A DNA stretch of 64,000 nucleotides from Epiperipatus broadwayi. Taxonomy: Eukaryota; Onychophora; Udeonychophora; Euonychophora; Peripatidae. The translations under genes were made by a program, and so were the position numbers. Each line of letters starts with the position of its first letter. Position 1 is the stretch's first letter. This document shows positions 48,772 through 63,418 of this stretch, in pieces. The notes beneath the pieces were generated by a model. The model saw only the letters and a list, made by a program, of their open reading frames with translations. It had not been told where the DNA came from and did no database searches. Location of the stretch: positions 8,491,244-8,555,243 of the forward strand of contig JAQFVV010012418.1 in assembly GCA_028023455.1 (NCBI GenBank), given 5' to 3'.

Positions 48772-51700
48772 CATAATCCTTTAAAATGTACAGTTGTGTA
48801 TTTTATATATATACTTTGTAAACATTTCAATATTATCAAAAAACTGAATCAGGTATTTATATATATATTAATATTTTCTTATTAAAACTCAAAAGCATGG
48901 TTTTTTAACATTTGCTTTCTAATAATGTTTTGATTTTGCTTAATAATTTCCAGTTTCATCCACTATTATTTGTATAAATGTCTTTTTTATATTTCTTTAA
49001 AAACTACTTTAAATTATTTATCTTTATTTATACAAATAATTTATTGTCAAACATTGAAAATTTTACATTTTCATAAATGATTATCTTTGCCAAGGCATAT
49101 AATTATCAGAAATGTGAGATGATTCTTTCAATTGAGAAAGTGTCCAGTAAATAAGATTTTCAAATGAAGATTTTCATTGGTGTACCTACTCAATCAGATT
49201 TATTATGAATGTGAAATGCTTTAAACTTTTGATAATTGTATGCCAATAGATCGATTGGTTTAAAACATTGAAGCACAGACTTTTTTTTTATTATTATAAA
49301 ACTAAATCAATTAATTTATTTTTTTTAAAAATCGAAAGAAAAAAACATTAAATTGAAAAACTTACAAAATTTCACTAATGTATAAAATAAAATTACATGT
49401 ATCTAATATTTAATTATGAAATCATTACACAATAAAACTCACTATAAGCCTTTTTTTTTTTTTAAATATATTGAATAAAAGACAATTATTGAGATAGTTA
49501 TTTAAAAAATGTTAATCCTGCAAGAAGGGTCATGCTTATTTTTTTATTGGTTATTAGAAACTTCATGTAGAATGATGAAATGACATTTGGAACTTACGTA
49601 CTTAGACTGATAATCAGACCAAATATATTCATATTTTTATCTATATTTAACATTCTTTAGGAAAGTGGAATAACTGATGCATTATATATGTGAAAAACTT
49701 CTATTATATTTTAATATTATTATAAGAAAACATTTTCCCTCTTCTGATATTAATGATTTATATAAACTCAATTAAAGTTTGTCCTTTAGTATAGGGGGAA
49801 TATTTTTTTCCTCTTACTAGAATCAGCCTACTAAAATCTAATTTAGAATCTTCATTCATAGCTTGGCTATTTCTCTCTATTTAGATAAAATGAGAAAATT
49901 TAAAATAAATGTTATCAAGAAAAAAACTAGAGACTTCTACGTTACTAAACAAAACAAAAAGACAGTGCGATTACTGAGCATAATGATTCTGATTTTGCAT
50001 CTATTGATTGACCCATTGTTACATAATAATAAAAAAAAGGAACATAATTCATTTAAACAGTTTCCTTTTCTTCATAAAATTGAAAGACCTCATTATATAA
50101 TCATTCATATCCAAACAATAGGCCAAAAATAGGAACTGACATGAAATTAAGAACACAAAACAAATATATATAATATTGATTTTTCCCTTTGTTTGTATTT
50201 GTAATTCAAGTTGTAAATTTTTGTTCATCTATGCAAACTTGAAACAAATATATATAAAATGAATTTTAAAATATAAATTCTTAAATGGGAAATGCTGGCA
50301 TTCAATCTTAAAAACTAAATCATATTTAAAAAAACCTTTATCCTCTCTAAAAAGGAGAAATGCTGATAAATTATAACAACAGTCAATAATAAAATTATTT
50401 CATAAATTCCCACACTGAAATATACTCTGTATCTATGCAAATAACATTTCAAATATTAGCATTCATTCATGTATACCTCCATATATATGCTATAAGTGTA
50501 AGCAAAAAATTTTGATCATGCAATAAGATATGGAATCCGTAATATACAATTTTTCACATTTTTTTTTGACAGTGAACTTTCTTTGATATAGATATATAAC
50601 CTATTCAGATCAAAGCTTCATTCAGTTTTCTTTATAAAGAAATTGAAAGAGAAAACAATAATACAAAACTAATCAAATGCCAGCTAGTCAAGTTTTGTAG
50701 GTTTTCTTCATTTTATTTTCTAATCAAGTACAGAATGAATACCTGAAAAAAATATATATATTTTCTTGGAATCTCAAAAATCTCTTCAAGTTTCACTTGT
50801 ATTTGAATTCTAAATTATGTGCACATTAGGCAGTTCTGCTAAATATAATATACAAAGATGACATCCAAAAGCCTAAGTTTAGACTCCTATATTACAGTTA
50901 TTACTATGAAACTTCTAAGATGATTCTATCCACACACCAGCAGAACTTTGTTGATGACTTGCTAATGTATCTCACATAACTGGAATTTTGATAATATTGT
51001 TCATTCAATAAATGATATTTTTATATTTATATTCTATAGTATAAATGTTACCATTTATATTATATATATATTGCATACTATATTTTAATATTTTGCACAA
51101 GGCAATTTACAAAATTATATAAATCTTTCATAATTTTGTATATACATTTCAGTTACTAAGGATTACAATGTAACTAATCAAAAATATTTCTATATAAGAA
51201 TATTGTATACATTTTTACATTTGTTTGGAATTGTGTTGTTTTTTAAATTATTTTAACTCTCTGTATTTATTTTTTTTTTTTTGCTTATTACAGCAGCCAA
51301 ATCTGAAACTAGTAACAATGAAAATTTGAAGTATTTTTTTTTTTATTGTTAAACATTATTTTTTTTAAAAATTTACGTAGATTGATTTTATTGAGGGAAT
51401 TTAGTATCAATATTTAATACATTCAATATTAAACAGGTATATTATAAATTAATGGATATCCACTAGGGAAATAATAATTATTATAAAAATTAAAAACCTG
51501 TCAGATTAAAGCTATTACATTATCAAAAATTAAAAGCAGAAATCCAAAAAATTAGCCAAACTATAATACAAACAAATATTAAAAATCATTAGCAAGAAAA
51601 TCAAAAGGTAAAAAAGAGTTCATTTACATATAGATTAACCTTTTGAATTGTTTCTGAAAAAGTCATTCTATCAAAAAAAATTAATGGAGTTGTGAAACCT

Positions 51701-54092
51701 AACTCCTTCCACAACTTAAAGGAAAACTGTTAAGAAATTCTTAGATTGGCATGTACAATTTTCAATTGGATTCACTTCCAATTTAATGAAGTTTTAATAA
51801 TTTGTTGGTCATAACCTCACCCCAAAAGCAGAAGTTCAAGAATGACACAAGGTGGTACTAAAAGAAATATCTTAGGCTTTTCCCCTGTTTTGACACACTG
51901 AATAGTGTTAAAAGCATATGGAATTTCATCTGGATATGTTGTCATTGGATAGCAAAGAAAATTGAAAAGTTAGATGTATCATAATGAAACAAAATATTTA
52001 ACATAACTCATTTTTCTCACAAATAATCTTAAGATTTATATTATACTTGAAGAATTCAAAATAGTTAAATTACTTGCAGATAGTTTATATATTAAAATTT
52101 TTTGTATTATTCACTGCAAAAACATTTATCCAAGAAATGCAAGCAATCCTAGGACAAAATATCCTAACAATGCAAAAGTTTCTTTGTGGGATTATAAATC
52201 TAATTCAGAGATCTTAGTAATAAATGATCAACATTAATATAGATTATATTTTGAATATTATAAAGAAATTATTTGAAAAAATAGTAATAGTTTGCATGAC
52301 TATTAGAAAAAACAGATAACACATTTTGTAAACACTCATAATTAATAAAACTATCCAAAAACAAAGTATCTTAAATTTTTCATTAAAAGTAAAATAATGA
52401 AATTAAATACAAACTATCTTTCTACTTTTTAAGAATTTCAAATTGAAGCAGATTTTTTTTTTTTGATATTTTGTATAGTTTATTATTAAGCTGCTTTCAT
52501 CTTAAATTGTAATTCTACATATGGAGCAATTATATCTAAATTTGAAAAACATGTAAGATCCCAGATTAAAACTGTCCCAACTGGGAATAACCTTTAATTG
52601 GCTTTTATATTTGTACTTGAGGCATAATGCACTTTGAAAATGCAATATTTTTAATTGATTTTAAACAAATCCATATTATAATAAATATAATTACAATTTT
52701 AATTTGAAATTGATGTAATAGGTAAATAGTCCATTACAACTTTTTAGAGGAATAGGGAAGATAAACATTAGTCATTAAGCTTGTCAATTGCCACAATGTG
52801 AGAATTTTAGTACTTTTCCATTCTTGATCTGTGCAGTTAAATGTATTTAGATGTTTATTTTCCGACTAATATTAGACAGCTGAAATGCCTATTTGAAAAA
52901 GAAAGTTTTACTTGGTCTATTTTTTTAGGAAAGTCAATACACCCAGATTTATGTAAATTGAATACACTTAAGTATTGTCACACACATACATATATTCAAA
53001 TATTAATTTTGATGCCTGTATTCCTTCAAAATATATGTAAAATTCAATTTGATATATATTATTACAATAATATTCATATAATCCAACTTATTCTATTAGA
53101 AGTACTTTTGACTATATTCCTTTTAGTCTCAAAACGAGACAATGTTTTATAACTGCCATAATTCCATTCAGTTCTCCCACAATTATTATTTTAATGCTTG
53201 ATGATTTCTCAAAATTATTATAGCTTCTTTTATTTTTCGTTTATTGTAGCAACGTTGACTTTGTATAATTTTGTTTTTATAATCAAATTTAAACTCGTAT
53301 ATACAAATTTTATTATGATCAAATATAACAGATACTGAAGGTCTATTTTCATCTTTTCCTAATTGTTTATCTTTTTGAACTCTTATATAAAAATATATAT
53401 TCTTTTTTCTAATGTAACTCTGATGTATTGTAAGCCATATTCACGTATTAATTTATATATAATACAATTTTGATTCAAACTTAAATTTTTGCTTTTAGAG
53501 TTAATTAATCTATTTATAACTAAAATTACAAGCGTGTTGAGGTGCTGGAAAGAGAAGCTATAATATTTATATGAATCTATAAAATACTTGACAGCTGAGC
53601 GCTTTCGAGGCGTTCAGCCTCATATTCATAGCCGTAAAAAAAACAAATAGTGCAGAGTAGAATGTAAATGACAATATACAAATTATATTTAAATTATTTA
53701 ATTAGCCCAATGTTTGGAAATATCAAAGCAAGTGTCATGTCTGTTAATGGTAGTTATTGTTGCTAGTAATAAAGTACGCTTCTTTGATTTTTCACCTATA
53801 GTCGTTCTTCTCAATGCATACCATAGTAGAGTTGGAAGGTTCAAATATGTGACCGGTCCTTTTTGAGTGCTCCAAAAATATTGATGAATTGTCATTATTT
53901 TTCTGTGCTCTTTGTCAAGAAAAAAGCAATTCGACACAAATCATTATAAATCTTTCTCATAAACTCAACTTGTTCATTTGATATAAATGGCATTGCAATC
54001 CATTTCATCTTCATATTATTTTTAGTTTTATATTGTTAACTCTTTTTAAATTCTTAATAGTATGAGTAGTAATATTTTTATTATATGTCAAA
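48772..54092. other. 3' UTR/intergenic, no further gene proven
   Basis: AT-rich DNA downstream of the golgin stop. It contains a possible alternative terminal exon at 51294. Frames at 49863-50132, 52841-53152 and 53937 down to 53698 are 80-103 codons long but AT-driven or unrecognised. Confidence 0.45.
51294..51329 (+). CDS. possible alternative last exon of the golgin
   Basis: A long T tract then ttattacag precedes CAGCCAAATCTGAAACTAGT..., which in phase 0 would read QPNLKLVTMKI and stop. The acceptor is stronger than that at 48754, but the encoded tail lacks the Trp-Leu typical of GRIP C-termini. Either it is an alternative end or a decoy acceptor. Confidence 0.25.
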   Translation, partial: QPNLKLVTMKI

Positions 54093-54140
54093 GCGTTGAC
54101 CGGGAAGCGAACCCGGGCCTGTTGCTTGGAAGGCAGCTAT
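54093..54140 (-). pseudogene. tRNA-Gly(UCC) 3' half
   Basis: On the - strand: tatagctgccttccaagca (anticodon arm with tcc), then caggcccgggttcg and cttcccggtcaacgc, giving a paired T arm (cccgg/ccggt with ggttcgctt loop) and a 3' acceptor strand matching tRNA-Gly. The 5' half is missing: upstream bases read aaaattggttata where the D arm and acceptor 5' strand should be. It cannot fold as a complete tRNA, so it is a truncated copy or the remnant of a tRNA-derived repeat. Confidence 0.7.
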
Positions 54141-57100
54141 AACCAATTTTCAATAAATTTACAATTTTTATTTTATCACTAGAATATTTGCATAATTTTT
54201 CATTTTGACATAAGAATGATTTTAATCCAGATAACGTATAGGTATATTTGATTCATATGGGATAAATCCTCTAGTTTCAATTGGTTTTATCGACATAAAA
54301 TTCTAATAGAATAAGTTGGATTATATGAATACTACTGTATTAATATATGTCAAATTGAATTTTACATACATATATATATTTATAAGACAAATGAGTCTTT
54401 AAATAATATTTTCATAATTTTTCATTCTTCTATTTAAAAAAAAACCACTGAAAAAGATGATAGTAGTATTCATCAGACAAGACATGGTGAATACTTAGTT
54501 TTCCTTCCTTGTTTTAAATACTTATTTGTTGAACAATAATAGCAGGGCTATAAAAAATTGACTACTTGGAAATTTTGAATCACAGATATATCAGATGAAA
54601 TATGCCAACCATTTTATCTTTATACTGTTTATATATACATAATGCAAGTATTATTTTTAAAGTAAATATTATATTACTATATTTGTCTATAGATAATATC
54701 TTTCATTTTGAAAAAAGCTCCCACCCCTCATTTATTTTGTTAACATATCTTAATGTTTACAAATTTTTTGTGTTACGAGTTTATTTGCCTGTTATTTCAA
54801 ACTTCCTTGAAGTTTATGAAATGTCAATTTCCAAATTCGTCATTTTTAATAATTAAGTTTTTTCCAGTCATTTAAGATTTTAATTTTTAAAGATTTGATG
54901 CTGTTTTAAGACGTATAAAATTTAAAATAAACTCAATAAGTCTTCCACCTACTATAAAAGTAATTATTATAACAAGGCATATTTATAAATTGATTAGACT
55001 AGTTATTGTGTTCATCAATGTTGTTTTCCTCACACAGATATTATTGATTTGATTCACTGACTTTGAAAATCCATTTTAGTAAAACATTCTGTATTGTATA
55101 TAATGTTAAGAAATAAAAATCATTTCTATGAAAATTTGCTCCTATTTGTATGAGAAATTTTACAAAAATATTTTTCATTGTTAATGTATTTTGGGGAACA
55201 GTATTTTTATTTTTGAATCGTATGACCATTGCACATGCCATATTTATTGTACATGTATTAAAAAGTTAAGTCATTAACCTGGAAGTTTATAAATATGAAT
55301 GCCTTGCGCAATTCATTATACTGGTAGCAATAGAGTGAAAGCTAAAGAATCCAGAATCAATTTCAGCCAAGTAATATAAATAAAAAAGAATTTGGTTCAG
55401 ATCAACTAAGTAGAATTGTGAAAATGTTCAATATTCCACTATTAACTGAGTGATTAATTCATTTAATATAAATATTATGATAGAAATCCTTTCAATTTTT
55501 AGCCTTAATAAAAAAAAAATTTTTATAAATTTAATTCTTGCTACATATTATGAGTAAATATGATACATCACTGAATTCTTCCAGTATTGCATTTATATTC
55601 CCACAAATAAAAATTTCATATATTAATTTGCCAGGACAAACGTTTTTTAAAATCCTAATATTATTCATTAAACAAATTGAATTATATTACAAAAAAAATC
55701 ATACATTATATCATTTTATATCACATTTAAATAAGCCATAAAAATGTTATTATTGAATTCTTTTAATATTTTGGTTTTTGTATAATTCAAATAAAACGTT
55801 GCATGTGTATATTTTAAAAGCTAAATTGTGACCAGTGAAACTATCTATTCAGTATTAGGTTTCCTATCATGTTAAGCCATCAAACAATTTTTTTTATTTC
55901 AAGCTACGTAATTATATATATATGCAGTGCAATAAAATTTTATGGATGCAATAAGTGAATGTAAATAAAAATAATAATAAACTTGATATATTATGAACAT
56001 TTTACTTATCAGAAAAGGTAATGATATCTATTAAACTATTTAAACTACTGCTTACCAGTCATTTTATCTTAGGGTTATCCTAATGTTTTTGAATAAATAT
56101 GTTCCAAATATCTAATTATACAAGAAATTCCAAATATCCCACCCTCTTTCCAACAAAATATTTAGTTATTAATCTCCTTGTAGTTTTATGTTAGAACAGT
56201 GCCACATTTTTCCATAAATGTACCAATTTCAAATGTTGATTTCAAAAGTAGCAAGTATATGTTAGATAATATATTTATATGAAACACATTATTATATTTA
56301 CACACACAAAGAATGGGCATTATCTCCAATACACAAGCCACCTTTAAAACAAAATCATTTATTAGTTGCCTTTAATGTAATAGTTATATATATATTAATA
56401 CAAGTTTTTTTGTTTACATAAATTTATGAATATTTGAAAAAGTTGTGCTGTAGTAAATATACAAATGTGTTACTAAACATTTAAAAATTACACAAGTTGT
56501 ATTATTTATACTATATTTTGTTCTTTATAATCAAAAAAATATATATATTAATTTTATTTATGGCTTATCCCAAAGACAGATTCAATATCTAAGTAAAAGT
56601 GCTACTACCAAATGACAGCACTTGATTGATAGTGATAGTTTGTATATCTCTTAACAATTTTTTTCTAACATTTCAATTTTAAAGTCCTCCTTTCAGATAA
56701 GTTATAAAAGATCTTTAGAAATGATATTACACCCACATATATATATATATATTTTAGTCAGTGAATAAAGTGTTTTGCAATTCTTTATAAAAAGCAAAAT
56801 CATTTAATAATTTCTGTGTATCTTGATAGCTTCACATTCAAGTGTGTTTATACACTTTGTTAATTTTGTATATTAAATTATCGAATGAGAAGTTTTAAAA
56901 TTGTTAATTTTGTATATTAAATTATCGAGTGAGAAGTTTTAAAATCTTTAATATTTTACATATATATATTTCTGTAATATGAAATATTTATTATTACTGA
57001 ATAGGCAGTAACTTGCCTAATTAACCAATATAGAAATCCTTTAAAAATATTAAGTATTCCAAATCATCTTTTATTTGTATGAGAATAAATTCTTGGAGGC

Positions 57101-59590
57101 AAAAAAAGAAACAAACTTAAGAAATTTGATCGAAAGAGTAATAATGTGACAGAGAATGAAATTTAAATATATTTTTAAATCAAGAGTATACATATTGAAA
57201 TGTAATAGGGACCAGCATGTAAAAGTACAATATTGTTTTTTTTGAATCTATCTTTGATAAGTAGAGAGAGCCTAAAGAGAGATGGACCTGATCATTTTGT
57301 GTGAATTGCTTTCATTTCTGGATAGTTGACTTTTTACTCTAAAATGTATTTATTTATTTTTGATTCAAGTACAATAATGTATATTTTGAAAAATTATATT
57401 TTAAAATATTTTTCATTGAAATGTTTATCAAAAATATTTTTATATAATCGTTTAATATATTTTATGATAAAATGAAAAGGTTGTGAATAACACTTTAGAT
57501 ATACTCTATGTATTTATATATATACTTAGCCATGACCACTAATTTTTGCTGCCTGTGCTCAATACTAACTTTTTTTTATTTATTTAAAAGGTTTGACAAT
57601 ATTCTTTATGAAATTGGAAATGTTTGGTATAAGTCAAATGTTTTTGGCACTTCATTTTATTTTGATAAAATTAAACTGTGATTATTAAAAGTGCCTTTTA
57701 TTTAATTTGTGAAACTTTTGATTTAATAATTTCTATATAAAATTTGTATATGTATGATATGATCATCAGACAGTTGTAAATTGTATTTATTGTAAATGAA
57801 AATAAAAATTAACGCTTATTACTATTTTGTCGTGTATAAGTGTGTTATCTGTTTATATATGTACATAAAATTACATTGAATATACAGCACTAAGCGATAC
57901 AAAACATGAATCAATCCACAATCTCAAACTATTTAGAAAGTGCATTTATATATTAATAAATGATATATTCACCTTATTTTCAATTTTTTATTATTATAAA
58001 TATTTTGATTACACATGACAATTATTTTCAGTTTTTGCTCTTTACTTAATACAGAAAACATGATATCAAGTACAATTGTAATAAATAAATAAAAAAGAAT
58101 ATGTAATTAAAAGATATTTATTTTGCTTGTGGGTATTGATATTATCATTAGCAAGACAGGCCTGATTTCACATACTATATCTGACAATCATCTTCAAACT
58201 TTTTTATCACCTGTTCAACTTCTTAAATCTCAATTCTTACAGTGCAATGACAGAGCAGTGAACTCACTTTTCCTTTCTTTAATTGGCTTCGTTAAGAATC
58301 GATTCAGGAATTTTAGTTGCTTGAGTCACTTGTGCTGTTATTTGAATGCTTAAATATAACTTCTCAAGCAACTAAGTATCTATTCTTTACTCATATATTT
58401 TTTTTCCTTCTTAAGATTATCCCTTCCAACATATCCTTCATGTCAAAATAAATGCCGATCCAATTCTTACTTTCTCTTACAATTTCCTCAATATCCCCCC
58501 CCCCCCATATTTTTATACTGTTAATATATTACATTGATTCAATATGCTATGGAAGTGAAGTTGAAGAAACTGCTGAAAATGATAATTCAATGAACTCGAT
58601 AACTTTAAAAAGTAGTAGTGTAATCTGATGATAATTTCAAGATAGTTTCCAATTTTATCACTCACAAAGTTCGCCCATTTTTCAAATACTTTTAAAGGGA
58701 TAATACATAATAAAATTCAAAATCAAAATATTAATAAATCTAAATCTCCAAATAGGTAAATAATTTGTCAACTCTCCTTCACTTATGGTCAATCAAGACA
58801 TTGGAATACTTGCCACATGTTTATATAGATTTAACAAGTATAAATCAATATTTTTACAAAGTTAAAAAAATACTAAATTGCTTAATAAATTTCATGCAAT
58901 AGACTGTTACAGTGCTTTATTCACTGTAAAGGTTTCCTTACTAATGAAAATAACATTAAGAATAAACCTAGTGCTGAAAATATAAATATAATTTTGCAGA
59001 GCTTGTGCACTGTGTTCACTAATTGCACAATTACTTTGTTTAAACTTTTCCAAAAATCAAGCTTTAGTTAATGGAAGCACTATAAATTAGTATATTCAAA
59101 GTTATTATAGTAGTCATTTATGGATGGAAAATGAGATTTTTTAGTTAAACACATCATGTAATCATTTAAAAAAAAAAATTGTCAAATGATATTTCTTTTT
59201 CGCTATATTTTTTAATTCTTAATATATAAACTTTGTGAAAACACTATGATACTGGCATTATATTTAACTTTTTTAATAGTTTAAAGTTATTTTTACATTG
59301 TTTCTTGTATTCTCTTAATAATAATAAAAAGATTTTCTGGGATAATCCATTATGTTGATATTTATTAACAAACAAAAGCAGCAGCCAAAATATACATGTA
59401 AAAATTATTTTCATATCATGTTTCAAATATTTGATTAAAACATGATTTTTATTTGTTATACTTCACTAAATTTCTATTATGAATAAATCTATAGGTAGAT
59501 CTTTTATTTAGTTATTTTGAAGTGTTTTAAAATCTTTGGTTGTGAAGTCAGCGATACTTCAAAAGTCTAGAGAAAAAAATAAGTCAAACA
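54141..59590. other. intergenic, no gene seen
   Basis: AT-rich region between the convergent golgin and EFTUD2 genes. It includes a 42-bp tandem duplication (56861-56944) and a run of about 12 C at 58494. A 76-codon frame at 58123-58353 looks less AT-random than others but matches nothing I know. Confidence 0.5.
56861..56944 (+). repeat. 42-bp tandem duplication
   Basis: ttaattttgtatattaaatt followed by atcgaatgagaagttttaaaattg is repeated once with a single a-to-g change (atcgagtgagaag). Confidence 0.8.
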
Positions 59591-59850
59591 CTTCTAATCA
59601 GGAATAAACTCATTAAAAAAAAATACAAAACTTTCTTATATTTAATAATTCAAATATGTACAAAAAAAGGAAAAACAAAATATAAAATTTACATAGAAAA
59701 AATAAAAAAAGCAACCGCTTCTAATCAGGAATAAACTCATTAAAAAAAAATACAAAACTTTCTTTTGTCAAATATTTAATAACTCAAATATGTACAAAAA
59801 AAAAAGAAAAACAAAATATAAAATTTACATAGGAAAAATAAAAAAAAGAT
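59591..59850 (-). repeat. ~126-bp tandem duplication in EFTUD2 3' UTR
   Basis: The block cttctaatcaggaataaact through aaaatttacatag is present at 59591 and again at 59717, the second copy with a few insertions. Its right-hand motif tttacatagga also overlaps the stop codon of EFTUD2 (59851), so the duplication reaches the last coding bases. Confidence 0.8.
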
Positions 59851-59946
59851 TTACATAGGATAATTGAACATGACATCCTGTCTTGCCAATTCCAATAACA
59901 TAGGGTCATCGAAAAACTTGTTGATAGAAACATCTTCACTAAGACC
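59851..59946 (-). CDS. EFTUD2: EFTUD2 (U5 snRNP 116-kDa), last exon
   Basis: Acceptor ttttttatag, 31 codons and [23 protein letters not shown] then [11 protein letters not shown]. This is the conserved C-terminus of the spliceosomal GTPase, ending in NYPM as in the human protein. Phase 0 with the exon at 61202. The stop is at 59853-59851 on the - strand. Confidence 0.95.
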   Translation of the reverse strand, partial: GLSEDVSINKFFDDPMLLELARQDVMFNYPM

Positions 59947-61174
59947 CTATAAAAAAAATATTAAAGTAATACAAAAGTATTGCATATATATATTTTTTAA
60001 TTGTAAAAAAAAAGGCAATTATATACTATTTAAATGTAAGAGGCCTTAAAAAGCCAGAACAGAGAAAATTCCTAGTATCCAATCAATACATTATAATGCT
60101 AAAAGAACATGATCAGCTTCTCAAAAATAGGCATCAATCAGCCAATGACCCTAACTAAAATATCAAGTGAATTTTCTTAATAACAAGATGAATATATACA
60201 CAAACATTCATTCTTTTACATTTATAATTATGACAAACAAAATAAATTGTGACCCTCATATCCCAGAAACTGTAAAATCATCATCCAAAGTAATGATTGA
60301 TAACTGAAGGCAGACAGTGTTACATATCACGGATTGAATGAAGCTCAATAAAATTTCCAATATTTTGAGCTTTGCTAAAATTTTTCATACAATAAGCCCT
60401 TCCAATTATTTTATCATTGAAAATAATGATATTTATTCTAAACACAAATGGTATATACTGTATTAAAATTAAAGCTTACATTTATACTATAAAAACTTAT
60501 TTAGAGGATTTACTTTGTATATACTGAAAATATTGTCAGATTAATAATGTGGTTTCACAGAAAATAAATAGTAACAGTGATTCCAACAGAACATTAAAAT
60601 TGCACATTTCTATTAGTGCCATATTATGTTCACATGTTCCACAATAATATAATGATTATTGTTAGATAAAATATTTTAATAAAATATATATAATTAGGTT
60701 TAATTATTTTAATTTTATGTCGATATTATTTTAATCTGATAAATGTTACTTACAAAATCATCAAGGAAAAGAAAGATTGACTCAAAGAGAGGAGAGAAAA
60801 TTTCAAGAAAGATGAAAACTGAATTACTTCTGTATATTTCTTTTGATTATTTATTAGCTATATATAAATTTTTTTAAATTTAATTATAGTTTCTTTCTTA
60901 ATAGTGAAGTAAAACAATTTTATTTTCATTTTGTTATTAATTTGATGTTTCTTTAAACAAATATCAAAATCTGTGAAATTTAAAAAGCAAAATGAATAAT
61001 TATTAATACATATCTTCTGGCCCATGTTAATTTTATTTATTAGAAAAATGACCTGTGTTTAAAATAAGTCTGCCACCTCTGATATATATTATTGTTTAAA
61101 AGGATTTTTTTTTTTGCCTAATAAAGAAAAATTATAATAAGATTAAAATATCATTTAACACAAAATAAAATTCA

Positions 61175-61309
<135 letters not shown>

Positions 61310-61377
61310 CTATAACGTCAATAAAATGGTCGTGAAAAAATCAACAATAAAAAACAAATATTATTTAATTAAACCTA

Positions 61378-61557
<180 letters not shown>

Positions 61558-62611
61558 TTATGTGTAAATTTTTTTTACAATAAATCTTAAATTCATTTAT
61601 ATCTATAAAACCTTGATGCAGTAAAAAATGAATCATAAAAAAAACACATTAATATAAAACAAAATATATTTGCCATAATGAGAAACACTAAAAGCTAGCT
61701 TCTGCCATAACAATAAGACTAGCAATAATTAAATTGAAAATATAGTTTGTAGTATTTAGATTTTAATGATAATTTTCAACACTTGCTATAGACAGTATCA
61801 ATACTCATCATTTTCAATCTCATCAGCATGAATAATCCTTATATACATGTAAAATTTTAATTTTTAGCTATGAGGCATGAACATATTTTTGAAGCACATT
61901 TAAAACTTGAAAACCTTATTCACAAATGTCAAATATGACTTCTATTTCTATGAAACAAGAAGAAAATTGGCAGATACTTTTAAGAAAGTAGCTATAGGAT
62001 TTTAAATGAGAGCAAGGAAAAGGAGTATGTGGAGAAAATGATATGGTTTGTAGGGCAGGAACTGCCTTTTAGAAAATGGTGATCATATATAAATCTTCAC
62101 ATACATATAGAGAAAATCATAGCAAAACATCAAAATGAAAAATTGATTAAATAATTTTTAAAAATTTATAAAAACAAAGTAAATAAAAGAGATTTGAAAT
62201 GTCCATTTTTTTTTTTTTAAGTAAGCAGTTAAGCATGATGCACTTAAAACATTAATTAAAATAAAACCATAATTACTATTACAATACAATTTGATTTTTT
62301 AAATAAAAATGAATTTTTAAACTTATTTTCTATATCTACCCTAAAATTAATGTAATGAAAATATTTTTCAAAAATGTTTACATAATATATAAAAAAAAAA
62401 GTCTAATCTCATAATTATTATTTTATGTTGGTAGAATAAAAAAAAATTAAATATTTTACATTCACTAATAAATTCAGAAAATATTTCACAGATGCATTTT
62501 TATCTAAAAAAACAACCAAACAATTTTCAAAATTTTGGTTGACTAAAGTCATTTTTACAAATGATTTCTTAGTAAAAAAAAAAAAAAATCTCACAAAAAT
62601 TAAATAAATTA

Positions 62612-63418
<807 letters not shown>

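Noticed and set aside
49863-50132. 89-aa Lys-rich frame downstream of the golgin
   Set aside because: Codon composition is that of random AT-rich DNA, with no start context or similarity.
53698-53937. 79-aa - strand ORF with weak protein-like look
   Set aside because: No family recognised, extension in neighbouring frames is full of stops; left as unproven.
58123-58353. 76-aa + strand ORF
   Set aside because: No recognisable domain, no homologue I can name, no exon signals.
58494-58506. C homopolymer as a functional element
   Set aside because: Simple slippage tract, a frequent assembly artefact, no other signal around it.
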